The translations under genes and the position numbers were made by a program. From Alicyclobacillus mali (GTDB lineage: Bacteria; Bacillota; Bacilli; Alicyclobacillales; Alicyclobacillaceae), in NCBI RefSeq assembly GCF_017329565.1, contig NZ_JAFMTT010000004.1: DNA of 64,000 bases; one strand, 5' to 3'. A model generated the notes under the pieces. The model saw only the letters and a program-made list of their open reading frames with translations. It made no database searches and had not been told where the DNA came from. Shown here in pieces: positions 1 to 7,981 of this stretch (positions within the stretch are counted from its first letter, which is position 1; every line of letters starts with the position of its first letter).

Positions 1-207
1 ATCCCACGTGCGCGAGCGCGAACCGTTTCGCTGCGTGACGCGGCTCTCTGTGCGTTCATAACGCTCCGCGCCGATTTTCTCCGTCGCCTCCGCATCGACT
101 ATGAATTGGGCGATCAGTTGCATGAGTTCACGTAACACGTCGATGTGATCCTCATCTTGCATCTTGCGAATCCATTCCAAAACTGCGAAGCTATTAAGCG
201 AAGCCAT
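1..207 (-). CDS. IS256-family transposase, N-terminal part (cut by window edge)
   Basis: First 69 residues of a mutator-type (IS256 family) transposase reading leftward out of the window. The translation has the family's N-terminal signature: a helical lead followed by GAERYERTESR and RNGSRSRTWD, part of the DNA-binding region that precedes the DDE catalytic core. The core itself lies beyond the edge, so it cannot be judged whether the element is intact. The ATG at 207 is preceded by GGAGG (216-220, minus strand) at 8-base spacing. The family assignment rests on motif recognition only. Confidence 0.85.
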   Translation of the reverse strand, partial: MASLNSFAVLEWIRKMQDEDHIDVLRELMQLIAQFIVDAEATEKIGAERYERTESRVTQRNGSRSRTWD

Positions 208-275
208 CGTGCGTACCTCCTACTTTTGGTGTTCGCCACACTTAGAGTAGACACGCACGGTGGCTTTCTCGTCAA
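1..275 (-). mobile_element. Right-hand part of an IS256-type insertion sequence
   Basis: The transposase fragment plus its upstream end. The element's 5' terminus should lie shortly upstream of the transposase start. A candidate terminal-repeat stretch, reading GTGTCTACTCTAAGTG on the minus strand, lies at about 240-255, but the exact boundary is uncertain because the other end and the target duplication are outside the window. The element sits about 60-80 bp before the VWA gene and may have separated that gene from its original upstream neighbour. Confidence 0.5.
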
Positions 276-334
276 TTGGGACTGACGGATTTTACACCAC
301 TACTTGAGACTTTAACCGTAAAGGAGGCGGTCCA

Positions 335-2170
335 GTGTTTCGCTTCACGAGCCCGTATGAGGACGAGCCGTCACTCTCACTGTACACGGGTCTCGCTCGC
401 ACCTTGTCCCGTCATCCACGGCTTCAGTGTCGATATGGCCCTGTCTCGAGTCTCAACCTTGAGACAGCTATCCTCCAGTTACCCGATGCGTACCGGAGCG
501 CGGGCAACACCGAGCGCCGTCTGCTCGAACGCGCGGAAGTCTATCTGCGCGCCGCAGGCAGCGCTCGGCTGACCAACTTCGCCGCACTTCGCGGTGCGCG
601 CCGGGAATTCGCCGCGTGTAAAGCGCCGAGGCTCGCCTGGCAATGGCTGCTCACCGTGGAGGACGCGCGCCTCATGTTCGTGTTGTCTCAAGAGCGGCCG
701 GGGATAGGGAGGCTTTTTGCAAAGCGGATGGCGTTTCACCGCCGGCGCGTTGTGCGGCAGGCGGCGTGGAGCCTTCGGAACCGCGGCCGGATCGACAGCG
801 CCGAAGGTATCTACCTGGAACTCTTCGGGAATCTGCTCGCGCAAGGAAAGGGAAGCTGCTCTGCGCTGTCGGGAGACACTGAAGTTGCCGCCCGCTGGGC
901 CGCGGAAGGCCTGCGCGCCGCGATGGCGGGGCGATCCGTCACGGATTTGACGGACGTCTGGTTCGATCTCGCCTGGGACGCTGCAGAAGGTGGCATCACC
1001 CCGGACGCATCGAGCGGGTTCTCGCGCTCGCGCAACGCGCTTCGTGAGGGAAAAGAGGCGGATGGCGCATCGAAGCAGCGCGTGGAGATCTGGACACAGC
1101 CTCGACACGATGAAAAGGGCGTTTTGTTGAAAGGTCCGTCGAGCGCAACCAATCAAGCAGCGCCAGCTTCGCGCGGCGGGAGGCTTGGCGAAGACGAGGT
1201 GGAGACGGTCGGGCGGACAGCGTCGTCTCGCATGTCGGGGCCGCCCCGGCGCAGTCACGTCCGAGGCGAGCACGAAGGTCATGTGAAGGGGCACACGCAC
1301 ATGCAAGGCGATGGCTCCGACCAGATGTACACCATCCGGGAGCGCGACTATGTCCCTCCGACGACGGAAGCTGAGGAGTGGCTGCGTTCGGTGCGCCGCG
1401 CCCAGGCTGGCGAACGCCGACGGCTCCAGACCCTTCTCGCAAAGTACCTCGAGCGGCGCCGAGCATGGCGAGGCAGCCTCTCCCGTCACGGCCGCGCGCT
1501 CAAGAACGTGGAGCGAGTGACGTTCGAGCCCTATCCGCGGGTGCTGGCACGAAAAGATCAGCCAGCAGCGCGCGATACCGCGGTGCAAATCCTGCTGGAC
1601 GTCTCTGGCTCCATGGAGCCTTACCTGCAAGCGTGCAAGGAGGCCATTGTGATGTTGGGCGACGTCCTGCGCGTACTCGGGGCGAAATTTGGCGTCGCCG
1701 CGTACTGGGAAGACGACGCCCCAATGGGCGCTTCGGCGTTGGAGACCGTCATCTGGGACGTCGTGCCGTTTCATAAGTCGCACGATCCGGCCGCGCTCGC
1801 TGCGGTTTGGGCGCTTAAGCCGGAGTTGGACAACCGGGACGGTGCGGCCATCCGTCATGTCGCCTGGCGTCTGGCGCGCTTCGCCAAGGCTACCAAGTGG
1901 ATGCTGGTGGTGAGCGACGCCAGGCCTGCGGCGGAGGGTTACGTCGGCGCCTACGAGGATACGCGGCGAGCTGTGGCAGAGGCCAGAGCGCGCGGTATTC
2001 AAGTCGTTCACTTGGTGGTTGCAAGCGAGGTGGACGCGGCGCTCGTAGACGCCGTGCGTTACCTGTACGGGCATGCATTTGCCGTCGCCAGGTCTCCCAA
2101 GGATTTGCCGCTTGCGATGGAGCGCGCGCTGAAACAGATTTTGCGCGGCGCCGTGCCAGAGCTCAGGTGA
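335..2170 (+). CDS. VWA-domain protein (NorD/CobT-like)
   Basis: A 611-residue protein whose C-terminal third is a von Willebrand factor A domain with a metal-ion-dependent adhesion site, LLDVSGSM (residues about 420-427). The N-terminal two thirds are rich in Arg and Ala, and a low-complexity linker covers roughly residues 235-340. This layout resembles NorD- or CobT-type proteins, which work with a MoxR-class AAA ATPase to insert cofactors or remodel complexes. No such ATPase is adjacent here, where an IS element lies upstream. The GTG start at 335 has AAGGAGG at 320-327. The 3' end overlaps the convergent LysM gene by 8 bases. The VWA domain is clear; the role is unknown. Confidence 0.75.
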   Translation: MFRFTSPYEDEPSLSLYTGLARTLSRHPRLQCRYGPVSSLNLETAILQLPDAYRSAGNTERRLLERAEVYLRAAGSARLTNFAALRGARREFAACKAPRLAWQWLLTVEDARLMFVLSQERPGIGRLFAKRMAFHRRRVVRQAAWSLRNRGRIDSAEGIYLELFGNLLAQGKGSCSALSGDTEVAARWAAEGLRAAMAGRSVTDLTDVWFDLAWDAAEGGITPDASSGFSRSRNALREGKEADGASKQRVEIWTQPRHDEKGVLLKGPSSATNQAAPASRGGRLGEDEVETVGRTASSRMSGPPRRSHVRGEHEGHVKGHTHMQGDGSDQMYTIRERDYVPPTTEAEEWLRSVRRAQAGERRRLQTLLAKYLERRRAWRGSLSRHGRALKNVERVTFEPYPRVLARKDQPAARDTAVQILLDVSGSMEPYLQACKEAIVMLGDVLRVLGAKFGVAAYWEDDAPMGASALETVIWDVVPFHKSHDPAALAAVWALKPELDNRDGAAIRHVAWRLARFAKATKWMLVVSDARPAAEGYVGAYEDTRRAVAEARARGIQVVHLVVASEVDAALVDAVRYLYGHAFAVARSPKDLPLAMERALKQILRGAVPELR

Positions 2171-3236
2171 CCGCCAAGTGCAAGACGTCCTCGACATAAG
2201 TCGCCGAGTGGTTGTACGTCCAGATGGCGTAATATGGATCTGTGCTGAAACCCTCTTGGTGAAGCATGTTGGCGGCCGAGTAAATCGCGTCTTCGACATT
2301 ATGAATGTCTGGCGTCGTGTGACCTGGTGCGGGCACGCCGAAGATGGCAAAGGTCGATGGCATGAACTGCATCGGGCCGATGGCGCCTGCATACGATTCG
2401 ATGTCGCCATTCGTGCTGAAATCCGTCTCAACCTTGTGGATAGCGGCGAGGACGGTCCATGGGATATCGTACTTTGCGCCGGCGGCCTTGTAGACAGGGA
2501 TGAGCCAGGATGGCGCTTCGCGCAACAGCACGCTTTGCGCTTGCCATCCGCCGAATGCACTCGAAGGCTCAATCACGAGTCGCTCCCCAGGATAGATGGC
2601 GGTTTGTGTAAGGTGGTTCGCGCTGCAGATGGCAGAGATGGAGACGCCAAAGATGTTCGAGATCTCCCAAAGCGAGTCCCCCGGTTGAACGGTGTAGGTT
2701 AGGCTCGGCAGGAGCGGCGAGGAACTCGCTTCCGGCGACTTCGGCAGCGCGGCGGTCGGACGCGCGCTCGGTGGCAGGCGCAATACTTGTCCCACGCGCA
2801 GAACTGTGGAGTGGAGGCGGTTGTACCGCATCACGTTGCCCACGGTGGTGTGATGAGCTTCTGCGATGCTCCACAGGCACTGCCCCTTACGGACGCAGAC
2901 CGTCATTGCGCGCATCGTTGGACGCGCTGCCCTCGCGCCAATGGCAGATCTGGCGCGCATCGCAATCTGCGCGATGGACGCGGCCTGAGGACTGTGCGTG
3001 AGCCTGATGTCGAGGACTTCCGTGCGAGAAGGTTCGCCTGAATGTGCCCGCAGAACCGCCCATTCCACTCGCGGCAACAACGTTGGTAGGGATGAACGCT
3101 CGGGCGCTGTGCGCGCGTCGACGACGGGGGCCATGGCAGCCGGTGCGCGGTTCGCTCGGTCGCCGGTCCAGAGTCCGACGGCAGCGATGAACGCGAGGGC
3201 GCTGGCCATGAAAGCCTGCCAACGGCAGCGAAACAT
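2163..3236 (-). CDS. LysM-containing lytic murein transglycosylase
   Basis: Exported cell-wall enzyme of 357 residues. It has a basic N-terminus and hydrophobic segment (residues about 8-25, signal or anchor), LysM repeat 1 (about 110-155), LysM repeat 2 (about 180-224, with YTVQPGDSLWEIS) and a C-terminal lytic transglycosylase domain (about 245-350). The likely catalytic Glu is E270 in KVETDFS, followed by the GPMQFMPSTF motif. The family cleaves peptidoglycan glycan strands non-hydrolytically, and LysM modules bind the glycan. The ATG at 3236 is preferred because GGGGAG stands 6 bases upstream; an in-frame ATG at 3257 has no such site. The gene is convergent with the VWA gene. Confidence 0.88.
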   Translation of the reverse strand: MFRCRWQAFMASALAFIAAVGLWTGDRANRAPAAMAPVVDARTAPERSSLPTLLPRVEWAVLRAHSGEPSRTEVLDIRLTHSPQAASIAQIAMRARSAIGARAARPTMRAMTVCVRKGQCLWSIAEAHHTTVGNVMRYNRLHSTVLRVGQVLRLPPSARPTAALPKSPEASSSPLLPSLTYTVQPGDSLWEISNIFGVSISAICSANHLTQTAIYPGERLVIEPSSAFGGWQAQSVLLREAPSWLIPVYKAAGAKYDIPWTVLAAIHKVETDFSTNGDIESYAGAIGPMQFMPSTFAIFGVPAPGHTTPDIHNVEDAIYSAANMLHQEGFSTDPYYAIWTYNHSATYVEDVLHLAVT

Positions 3237-3314
3237 TCGCATCTCCCCTTTGACCAAGCCTCGCGGCCTGTTTTATGGAGAGATGTACGCGCGAAGCGGG
3301 ACAAGTATGACAAG

Positions 3315-3518
3315 CTAGTCGGACCGATGACTCCATTCGACGGCGTCGAGCAACAGCCCCGCGAACTGCTCCGCATCGAGCGAGCAGAATTCCATGTGCA
3401 CATCCTGGTCCGGTCCGAGGATTTGAATGATATAATCGCACCCGTGAGCGCAGGGCGACGTATGCCAAACCGCGGCTTCGCGGCCAACCACTCGGTAGGT
3501 GTAGGGTAGGGTGGTCAT
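3315..3518 (-). CDS. Small conserved-looking hypothetical protein
   Basis: A 67-residue soluble protein of unknown function. The sequence is a balanced mix of aromatic, Cys, His and acidic residues (two Cys in SPCAHGCDY, acidic C-terminal half), with no membrane segment. The ATG at 3518 is preceded by GAGGTG at suitable spacing, which supports a real gene. It is followed 78 bp downstream by the start of the transglycosylase gene on the same strand, so the two may be co-transcribed. I do not recognise a family. Confidence 0.6.
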   Translation of the reverse strand: MTTLPYTYRVVGREAAVWHTSPCAHGCDYIIQILGPDQDVHMEFCSLDAEQFAGLLLDAVEWSHRSD

Positions 3519-3634
3519 GTGTCAAGCACCTCGTCTTCGGGCAAACCTGCCCATTTTCTTTATGGCCTGTTCTCGCTTCGCGCAAACGCATAGGGCGAGG
3601 TCGGGCCGCGAAAGTTAAAATGAGGTGAGTTGAC

Positions 3635-3736
3635 ATGCGCACCCTGGACAAATTGCTGTATGCGGCGGTTCTCGGCGGGCTTATCGCCATCGGAGTGGCG
3701 TACGTGTACTTCGCCGTGCGCCACCTCGGCCTGTGA
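3635..3736 (+). CDS. 33-residue single-span membrane peptide
   Basis: Very short reading frame, MRTLDKLLYAAVLGGLIAI at its start and ending at TGA 3734-3736. It has a basic N-terminus and one hydrophobic helix covering roughly residues 7-27. A good ribosome binding site (GAGGTGAG) precedes the ATG by about 7 bases. The stop codon overlaps the ATG of the pseudouridine synthase (TGATG), so the two are probably translationally coupled. Function is unknown; it could also act simply as a coupling leader. Confidence 0.55.
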   Translation: MRTLDKLLYAAVLGGLIAIGVAYVYFAVRHLGL

Positions 3737-4770
3737 TGTGGGGGTGGGAACGGTTGTTGGAAGAATATGTGGTGCCGAGCGAACTCGCGGGCCGGCGTTT
3801 GTCGGCCGTGCTGAGTGGACGTCTTGGCATGTCCCGCAGGATGCTCCGGCGCATCATTCAGGCGGGGGGATTTTATCTGAACGGGGAGCCGGTGTATCTC
3901 TCTGTGACCGTGCAGGACGGAGATCGCGTCACGTGGGAGCGTCCCGAGGAGGACGTCGCCGTCGAACCCGAGGATATCCCGCTCGAGATCTGCTATGAAG
4001 ACGATGACGTGATCGTCGTCAACAAGCCGGCGGGAATGTTGACACATCCGTCTCCGCACGAGCGGCGCGGCTCGCTCTTGGGGGCGGCCGCGCATTACCT
4101 TCGCCCGCGGGGCGGTGTGCCGCACGCGGTTCACCGATTGGACAAGTACACATCGGGTGCGGTCTTGGTCGCAAAACATGCTCACGCGCACCATCAGTTG
4201 GACCGCGCGCTTCGCCAAGGTCTCGTCGACCGGCGGTACGTGGCCATCGTGTATGCGCCCGAGGGCTGTGAAACGGGGCGGTGGCTCACGTTCGTGGATG
4301 GCTTGGCGCCGAATCCACATCGCCCGTCGCGGCGCATTGTCGTGCCCCCCGAACGGGGGGATCGCGCGGTCACGCACGCGCTACCCCTGGTGCAGGCTGG
4401 GCCGCTGGCATTGGTGGCGCTCGTCCTGGAAACGGGCCGGACCCATCAGATTCGGGTGCAGATGGCCTCCCACGGCATGCCGCTTGTGGGCGATCGCGAT
4501 TACACCTATGTGCTCGCCAACCGTCGCGATCCCTTGGGGCAAGCTTCGTTTTACGAAAAGGCGTTTGGCCGCCAGGCGCTTCACGCGTACGCGCTCTCGT
4601 GGCCGCGCGTGGAGGACCGCGCCACGTGCAAGGTTCGCGCGCGCATCGCCGACGACATGCGCGAGCTCTGGCTTACCGTCGCCGGCCGGGACGACATTGA
4701 AGCGTGGTGCGACAAAGCGCAGGACGTCGAGCCCCCGGCGGATCCCATCTACGGGTCTACGGATCTTTAA
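3736..4770 (+). CDS. RluA-family RNA pseudouridine synthase
   Basis: A 344-residue enzyme that isomerises uridine to pseudouridine in rRNA or tRNA. An N-terminal S4-like RNA-binding region (residues about 15-75) is followed by the catalytic domain with the diagnostic motif HRLDKYTSG, in which D136 is the catalytic aspartate. Later conserved segments include ETGRTHQIRVQMASHG. RluA, RluC and RluD subtypes and the target position cannot be told apart here. The start is taken as ATG 3736, overlapping the stop of the upstream 33-residue peptide; a GTG at 3733 is also in frame. It heads an apparent operon with the three M42 genes, 34 bp downstream. Confidence 0.9.
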   Translation: MWGWERLLEEYVVPSELAGRRLSAVLSGRLGMSRRMLRRIIQAGGFYLNGEPVYLSVTVQDGDRVTWERPEEDVAVEPEDIPLEICYEDDDVIVVNKPAGMLTHPSPHERRGSLLGAAAHYLRPRGGVPHAVHRLDKYTSGAVLVAKHAHAHHQLDRALRQGLVDRRYVAIVYAPEGCETGRWLTFVDGLAPNPHRPSRRIVVPPERGDRAVTHALPLVQAGPLALVALVLETGRTHQIRVQMASHGMPLVGDRDYTYVLANRRDPLGQASFYEKAFGRQALHAYALSWPRVEDRATCKVRARIADDMRELWLTVAGRDDIEAWCDKAQDVEPPADPIYGSTDL

Positions 4771-4804
4771 GCAGGTGGCGCGCGGTATCAGGGAGGTGTC
4801 TCCA

Positions 4805-5866
4805 ATGGCCAAGTACCAGAGCGTGTTTAAGCAGCTGCTCGAAGCGCACGGCGGGCCAGGTTTCGAACAGGACGTGCGCAATCTGATTCTTCCACATCTA
4901 TCGGATTACGCGGCGGAGATTTGGACCGACGCGCTCGGCAATCTCGTCGGCCTCATCCCGGGTGCGGGTGAAGGCAAGCGGCCGCGGGTGCTCGTGTCCG
5001 CCCACATCGATGAAATCGCGCTGGTCGTCACCCGCATCGAATCGGGTGGCTTTCTCCGCGTCGCGCAGGCGGGGGGATTTGATCCGCGGGCGCTCGTCGG
5101 GCAAGAGGTCTTGGTTCATACCCAAAGCGGCCGGGTCTGGGGTGTCATCGGGGCCAAACCGCCGCATCTCACGCCTCCTTCCGAGCGGTCGAAGGCTGCC
5201 AAACTGGAAGAGCTGTACATCGATCTCGCCCTCCCCGAGGAGGACGTTCGCGCTCGCGTTCGAATCGGCGATCGCGTCACACTTCGCCGCGCGCCCGTGG
5301 ATCTTCTGAACGGCCGGATCGCGGGCAAATCGGTCGACAACCGGGCGAGCGCGGCGGTGCTCCTTGAGGCGCTTGCCTTGCTGAAGAGCATGGTGCACAG
5401 CGCGGATCTCTACGCCGTGTTCACGGTGCAGGAGGAAGTCGGCTTGCGAGGGGCCAGAACGGCCGGATTTGGTCTCGCGCCGGACATCGCCATCGCCGTG
5501 GACGTGACCTTCGGGGCGTTTCCCGGGCAGGCGCCCGATGAGTCGTTTCCGCTCGAAGGCGGCGTCGCCATCTCCTTTGGCCCCAACCTCCATCGGCGCG
5601 TGTTTCGGCGGCTCGTGGACTGCGCCGAACGGCATCGGATCCCGTATCAAATCGAGTTGTCGCAAAGGCCGGTGGGCGCGGACGCCAACGCATTTCAAAT
5701 CGCCGGCCCCGGCCTCGCGGCGGCCCTCATCGGACCGCCGATTCGGTACATGCACACCTCGGTCGAGACCGTCGCCTACGACGACATATGGCAGTGCGCG
5801 CGGCTTCTGGCCCATTATGTGGCAGAGGTGGACGCTCTGCAGGTGGAGGAGTTGACATGTTACTGA
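4805..5866 (+). CDS. M42-family metallo-aminopeptidase, copy 1
   Basis: A 353-residue cytoplasmic M42 (TET/glutamyl aminopeptidase, FrvX/YsdC-like) peptidase. The co-catalytic metal-site residues are visible: His and Asp in VSAHIDE, the bridging Asp in SVDNR, catalytic and metal Glu pair E210-E211 in TVQEEVGLRGA, Asp in AVDVT, and the last metal His H317 in RYMHTSVE. Family members form dodecameric shells that degrade short peptides. The ATG at 4805 is preceded by GGGAGGTG. The 3' end overlaps copy 2 by 10 bases, so the three M42 genes are translationally coupled. Confidence 0.93.
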   Translation: MAKYQSVFKQLLEAHGGPGFEQDVRNLILPHLSDYAAEIWTDALGNLVGLIPGAGEGKRPRVLVSAHIDEIALVVTRIESGGFLRVAQAGGFDPRALVGQEVLVHTQSGRVWGVIGAKPPHLTPPSERSKAAKLEELYIDLALPEEDVRARVRIGDRVTLRRAPVDLLNGRIAGKSVDNRASAAVLLEALALLKSMVHSADLYAVFTVQEEVGLRGARTAGFGLAPDIAIAVDVTFGAFPGQAPDESFPLEGGVAISFGPNLHRRVFRRLVDCAERHRIPYQIELSQRPVGADANAFQIAGPGLAAALIGPPIRYMHTSVETVAYDDIWQCARLLAHYVAEVDALQVEELTCY

Positions 5867-6897
5867 AGGAACTCACGGAGGCCTTCGGCCCAACGGGTTT
5901 TGAAGACGAGGTGCGCGGCGTGGTGCGCCGCGAGCTCGACGCGATGGGGCTGTCGGTGCGCACGGACGTCCTGGGGAATGTCATCGCGTCCACGGGAGAA
6001 CACCATCCCGGGCCGCGCGTGATGCTCGACGCGCACATGGACGAGGTGGGCCTCATGGTGACCCACATCGGCGAAGGCCGAGAAGACGGTGGGCTGCTTC
6101 GATTTCGACCGCTTGGCGGCGTGGATCCCCGGGTGCTCGTGTCCAAGCCAGTGCTCGTTGGCGAGCGTCGTATTCCCGGCGTGATCGGCGCCAAACCCGT
6201 TCACCTGCAGCAGCCGAGCGAACGGGAGAAGCCCATCCCCATGGAGAAGCTATACATCGACATCGGCGCCCGCGACGCGGACGACGCCAGGCGCCACGTG
6301 AAACCAGGCGATCCGGTCGCGTTCGCCACCGCGTACGACGAGCTTCCGCACCGGATGGCGAAGGCGAAGTCGTTTGACGATCGCGTCGGCTGCTACATCC
6401 TGCTCGAAGCATTGCGCCGGTGGAAGGGCGCTCTGCCGGTGTTTGGCGCGTTCACCGTGCAGGAGGAGATTGGCCTGCGTGGCGCGCACGCGGCGGCGTA
6501 TCAGATTCAGCCCGACATCGCCATCGCGCTCGAAGGCACCGTGGCGCACGACGTCGTCGGCACGCCCGCGCACGGTCAGTCGACGGTGGTGGGCAAGGGC
6601 CCGGCCATCACGGTGCAGGACGGACAGACCGTGGCGCATCGGCGCTTCGCCGAATTTCTCTGGGAGACGGCGAAGACGCGCAACATTCCGGTCCAGTGGC
6701 GCCGAGTCAAGGGTGGCACCAACGATTTTGGCGCCATTCACCGCGTCGGCAAAGGGGTGCTGGGCGGGGCCATCTCGGTGCCCGTGCGGTACATCCACGC
6801 TCCGACGCAGGTGGTGTCGCTCGACGATGTGATGCATGCCATCGATCTCGTGGTCGCGGTACTCGACGAGATCGCAAAGGGAGGATTTCGCCCATGA
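5857..6897 (+). CDS. M42-family metallo-aminopeptidase, copy 2
   Basis: A 346-residue M42 peptidase paralogous to its neighbours. All active-site elements appear present: LDAHMDEVG (metal His and Asp), SFDDRVG (bridging Asp), TVQEEIGLRGA (E203-E204), ALEGT (Glu in place of Asp as metal ligand) and RYIHAPTQV (H314). The Glu rather than Asp at the fourth ligand site differs from copy 1 and may reflect a different metal preference or substrate class. The start overlaps copy 1 by 10 bases and the stop overlaps the ATG of copy 3 (ATGA). Confidence 0.93.
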   Translation: MLLKELTEAFGPTGFEDEVRGVVRRELDAMGLSVRTDVLGNVIASTGEHHPGPRVMLDAHMDEVGLMVTHIGEGREDGGLLRFRPLGGVDPRVLVSKPVLVGERRIPGVIGAKPVHLQQPSEREKPIPMEKLYIDIGARDADDARRHVKPGDPVAFATAYDELPHRMAKAKSFDDRVGCYILLEALRRWKGALPVFGAFTVQEEIGLRGAHAAAYQIQPDIAIALEGTVAHDVVGTPAHGQSTVVGKGPAITVQDGQTVAHRRFAEFLWETAKTRNIPVQWRRVKGGTNDFGAIHRVGKGVLGGAISVPVRYIHAPTQVVSLDDVMHAIDLVVAVLDEIAKGGFRP

Positions 6898-7877
6898 GGG
6901 ACTGGGTGATGCGGTTGATGGACTTCGTCGCGCCGAGCGGAAGTGAGGCGGCCGTGGTCCAGGCGCTCTTGGATCACGTCCGGGACGCGGCGGACGAGAC
7001 CTGGGTGGACGCGCTCGGCAACGGGATGGCGCGAAAGCGGGGCGAGGGGCCTCACCTCATGCTGGCCGCGCACGTCGACGAGCCGGGAGTTATGGTCATT
7101 GACATCGACGACCGCGGTTATCTCCGCGTGGTCTCCGTCGGAGACGTGCATGCGCGCGAATGCGCCGGACGGGTGGTCCGTTTCACCAATGGCACGGAGG
7201 GGCTCGTCCACGCAGATCCGTCGGCAAAGGGCGATCTCGACTTTGATGCTCTGGTCGTCGACGTCGGGGCGCGATCGCGCGAAGAGGCCGAGCGCATGGC
7301 GCCCATTGGAACAGCCGGCGCGGTGCACGTTCCCCATGTGACGTGGGGGGATGACATGGTGATGGGGCGCGCCATCGACAATCGCCTGGGGTGCGCCGTT
7401 GCCGCGGAGGTGTTTCGCAAGCTCGCCGCAAGAGGGTTGAACGTGAGTGTGGCGTTCACGGCGCAGAACGCGGTTGGGGCGAGGGCCGCGCAGGCTGCGG
7501 CCTTTCAGCTCGAGCCGCAGTACGCACTCGTGATCGACGGAGCGGCAGCGGACGACGTGTGGCACGATGACCCGGCCATCTCTTTGGGCAAGGGACCCGT
7601 TCTGAAGGTGATGGACCGGGCGAGTGTGGTGCCGCTCGAGGGCAAGCGCGCCGTGGAACAAGCGGCGGATGGATTACATCTGCTGCTTCAACACGAGGTG
7701 TCGCGCGATGCATGGAGCGACACCGGCGCCATTCAACTGGCAAAGGCGGGTTGTATGGCCATCGGGCTCGGGTATCCCGTGCGCCGCGCGGGCGCTTTCG
7801 CCGCGACGGCGGACGTGTCGGACGCGAAGGGTCTGGTGGATCTCGCCGTGGCGACGGCGGAGACTCTGTTGGGCTGA
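6894..7877 (+). CDS. Degenerate M42-family paralogue (probable pseudoenzyme)
   Basis: A 327-residue M42-fold protein that keeps the first metal His-Asp (AAHVDEPG) and the bridging Asp (AIDNRLG). The catalytic Glu pair is replaced by Asn-Ala (N192-A193 in TAQNAVGARAA), and the C-terminal metal His is replaced by Gly (G300 in VRRAGAF). It should therefore not bind the usual two metals or catalyse peptide hydrolysis. The reading frame is intact, similar in length to its neighbours and coupled to copy 2, so it is unlikely to be a random pseudogene. It may be a structural or regulatory subunit of a mixed M42 complex (inference). Confidence 0.85.
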   Translation: MRDWVMRLMDFVAPSGSEAAVVQALLDHVRDAADETWVDALGNGMARKRGEGPHLMLAAHVDEPGVMVIDIDDRGYLRVVSVGDVHARECAGRVVRFTNGTEGLVHADPSAKGDLDFDALVVDVGARSREEAERMAPIGTAGAVHVPHVTWGDDMVMGRAIDNRLGCAVAAEVFRKLAARGLNVSVAFTAQNAVGARAAQAAAFQLEPQYALVIDGAAADDVWHDDPAISLGKGPVLKVMDRASVVPLEGKRAVEQAADGLHLLLQHEVSRDAWSDTGAIQLAKAGCMAIGLGYPVRRAGAFAATADVSDAKGLVDLAVATAETLLG

Positions 7878-7884
7878 TGCGAGG

Positions 7885-7903
7885 GGCGGGCGCGTGGCCC
7901 GCC
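7885..7903 (+). terminator. GC-rich hairpin after the M42 operon
   Basis: A perfect 7-bp stem, GGCGGGC with GCCCGCC, around a 5-base loop, 8 bases after the last M42 stop codon. No proper T-run follows, so termination would be weak or factor-assisted. It lies just before the aroC promoter. Confidence 0.4.
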
Positions 7904-7910
7904 TCGAGTA

Positions 7911-7919
7911 TGCTATACT
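7911..7919 (+). promoter_or_regulatory. Extended -10 promoter for the aro operon
   Basis: TGCTATACT is a sigma-A extended -10 element (TGn plus TATACT, 7914-7919) about 63 bp before the proposed aroC start. No convincing -35 box is present at 17-bp spacing, as is common for extended -10 promoters. Confidence 0.55.
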
Positions 7920-7981
7920 ACCGGTAATTCGCAGAGACGAACGCTTATGGGAGAGAGCAGGAAGTGGAGGGGCAGCCTTTG

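Noticed and set aside
479..2572. A 697-codon open frame on the minus strand opposite the VWA gene
   Set aside because: High GC produces long open antisense frames. This one is Arg/His/Pro-rich, matches no family I know, and lies across two well-supported genes.
3539..3561. GGGCA/TGCCC hairpin followed by ATTTTCTTT on the plus strand
   Set aside because: Only 5 bp of stem and no plus-strand gene ends before it, so a terminator role is not supported.
2887..4377. A 496-codon minus-strand frame across the transglycosylase, small gene and pseudouridine synthase
   Set aside because: It spans three better-supported genes, has low-complexity composition and no ribosome binding site.
4115..4804. Upstream in-frame extension of the first M42 gene
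   Set aside because: It overlaps the pseudouridine synthase in another frame and is Arg/Trp-rich. The ATG at 4805 has a good ribosome binding site and the usual M42 N-terminus.
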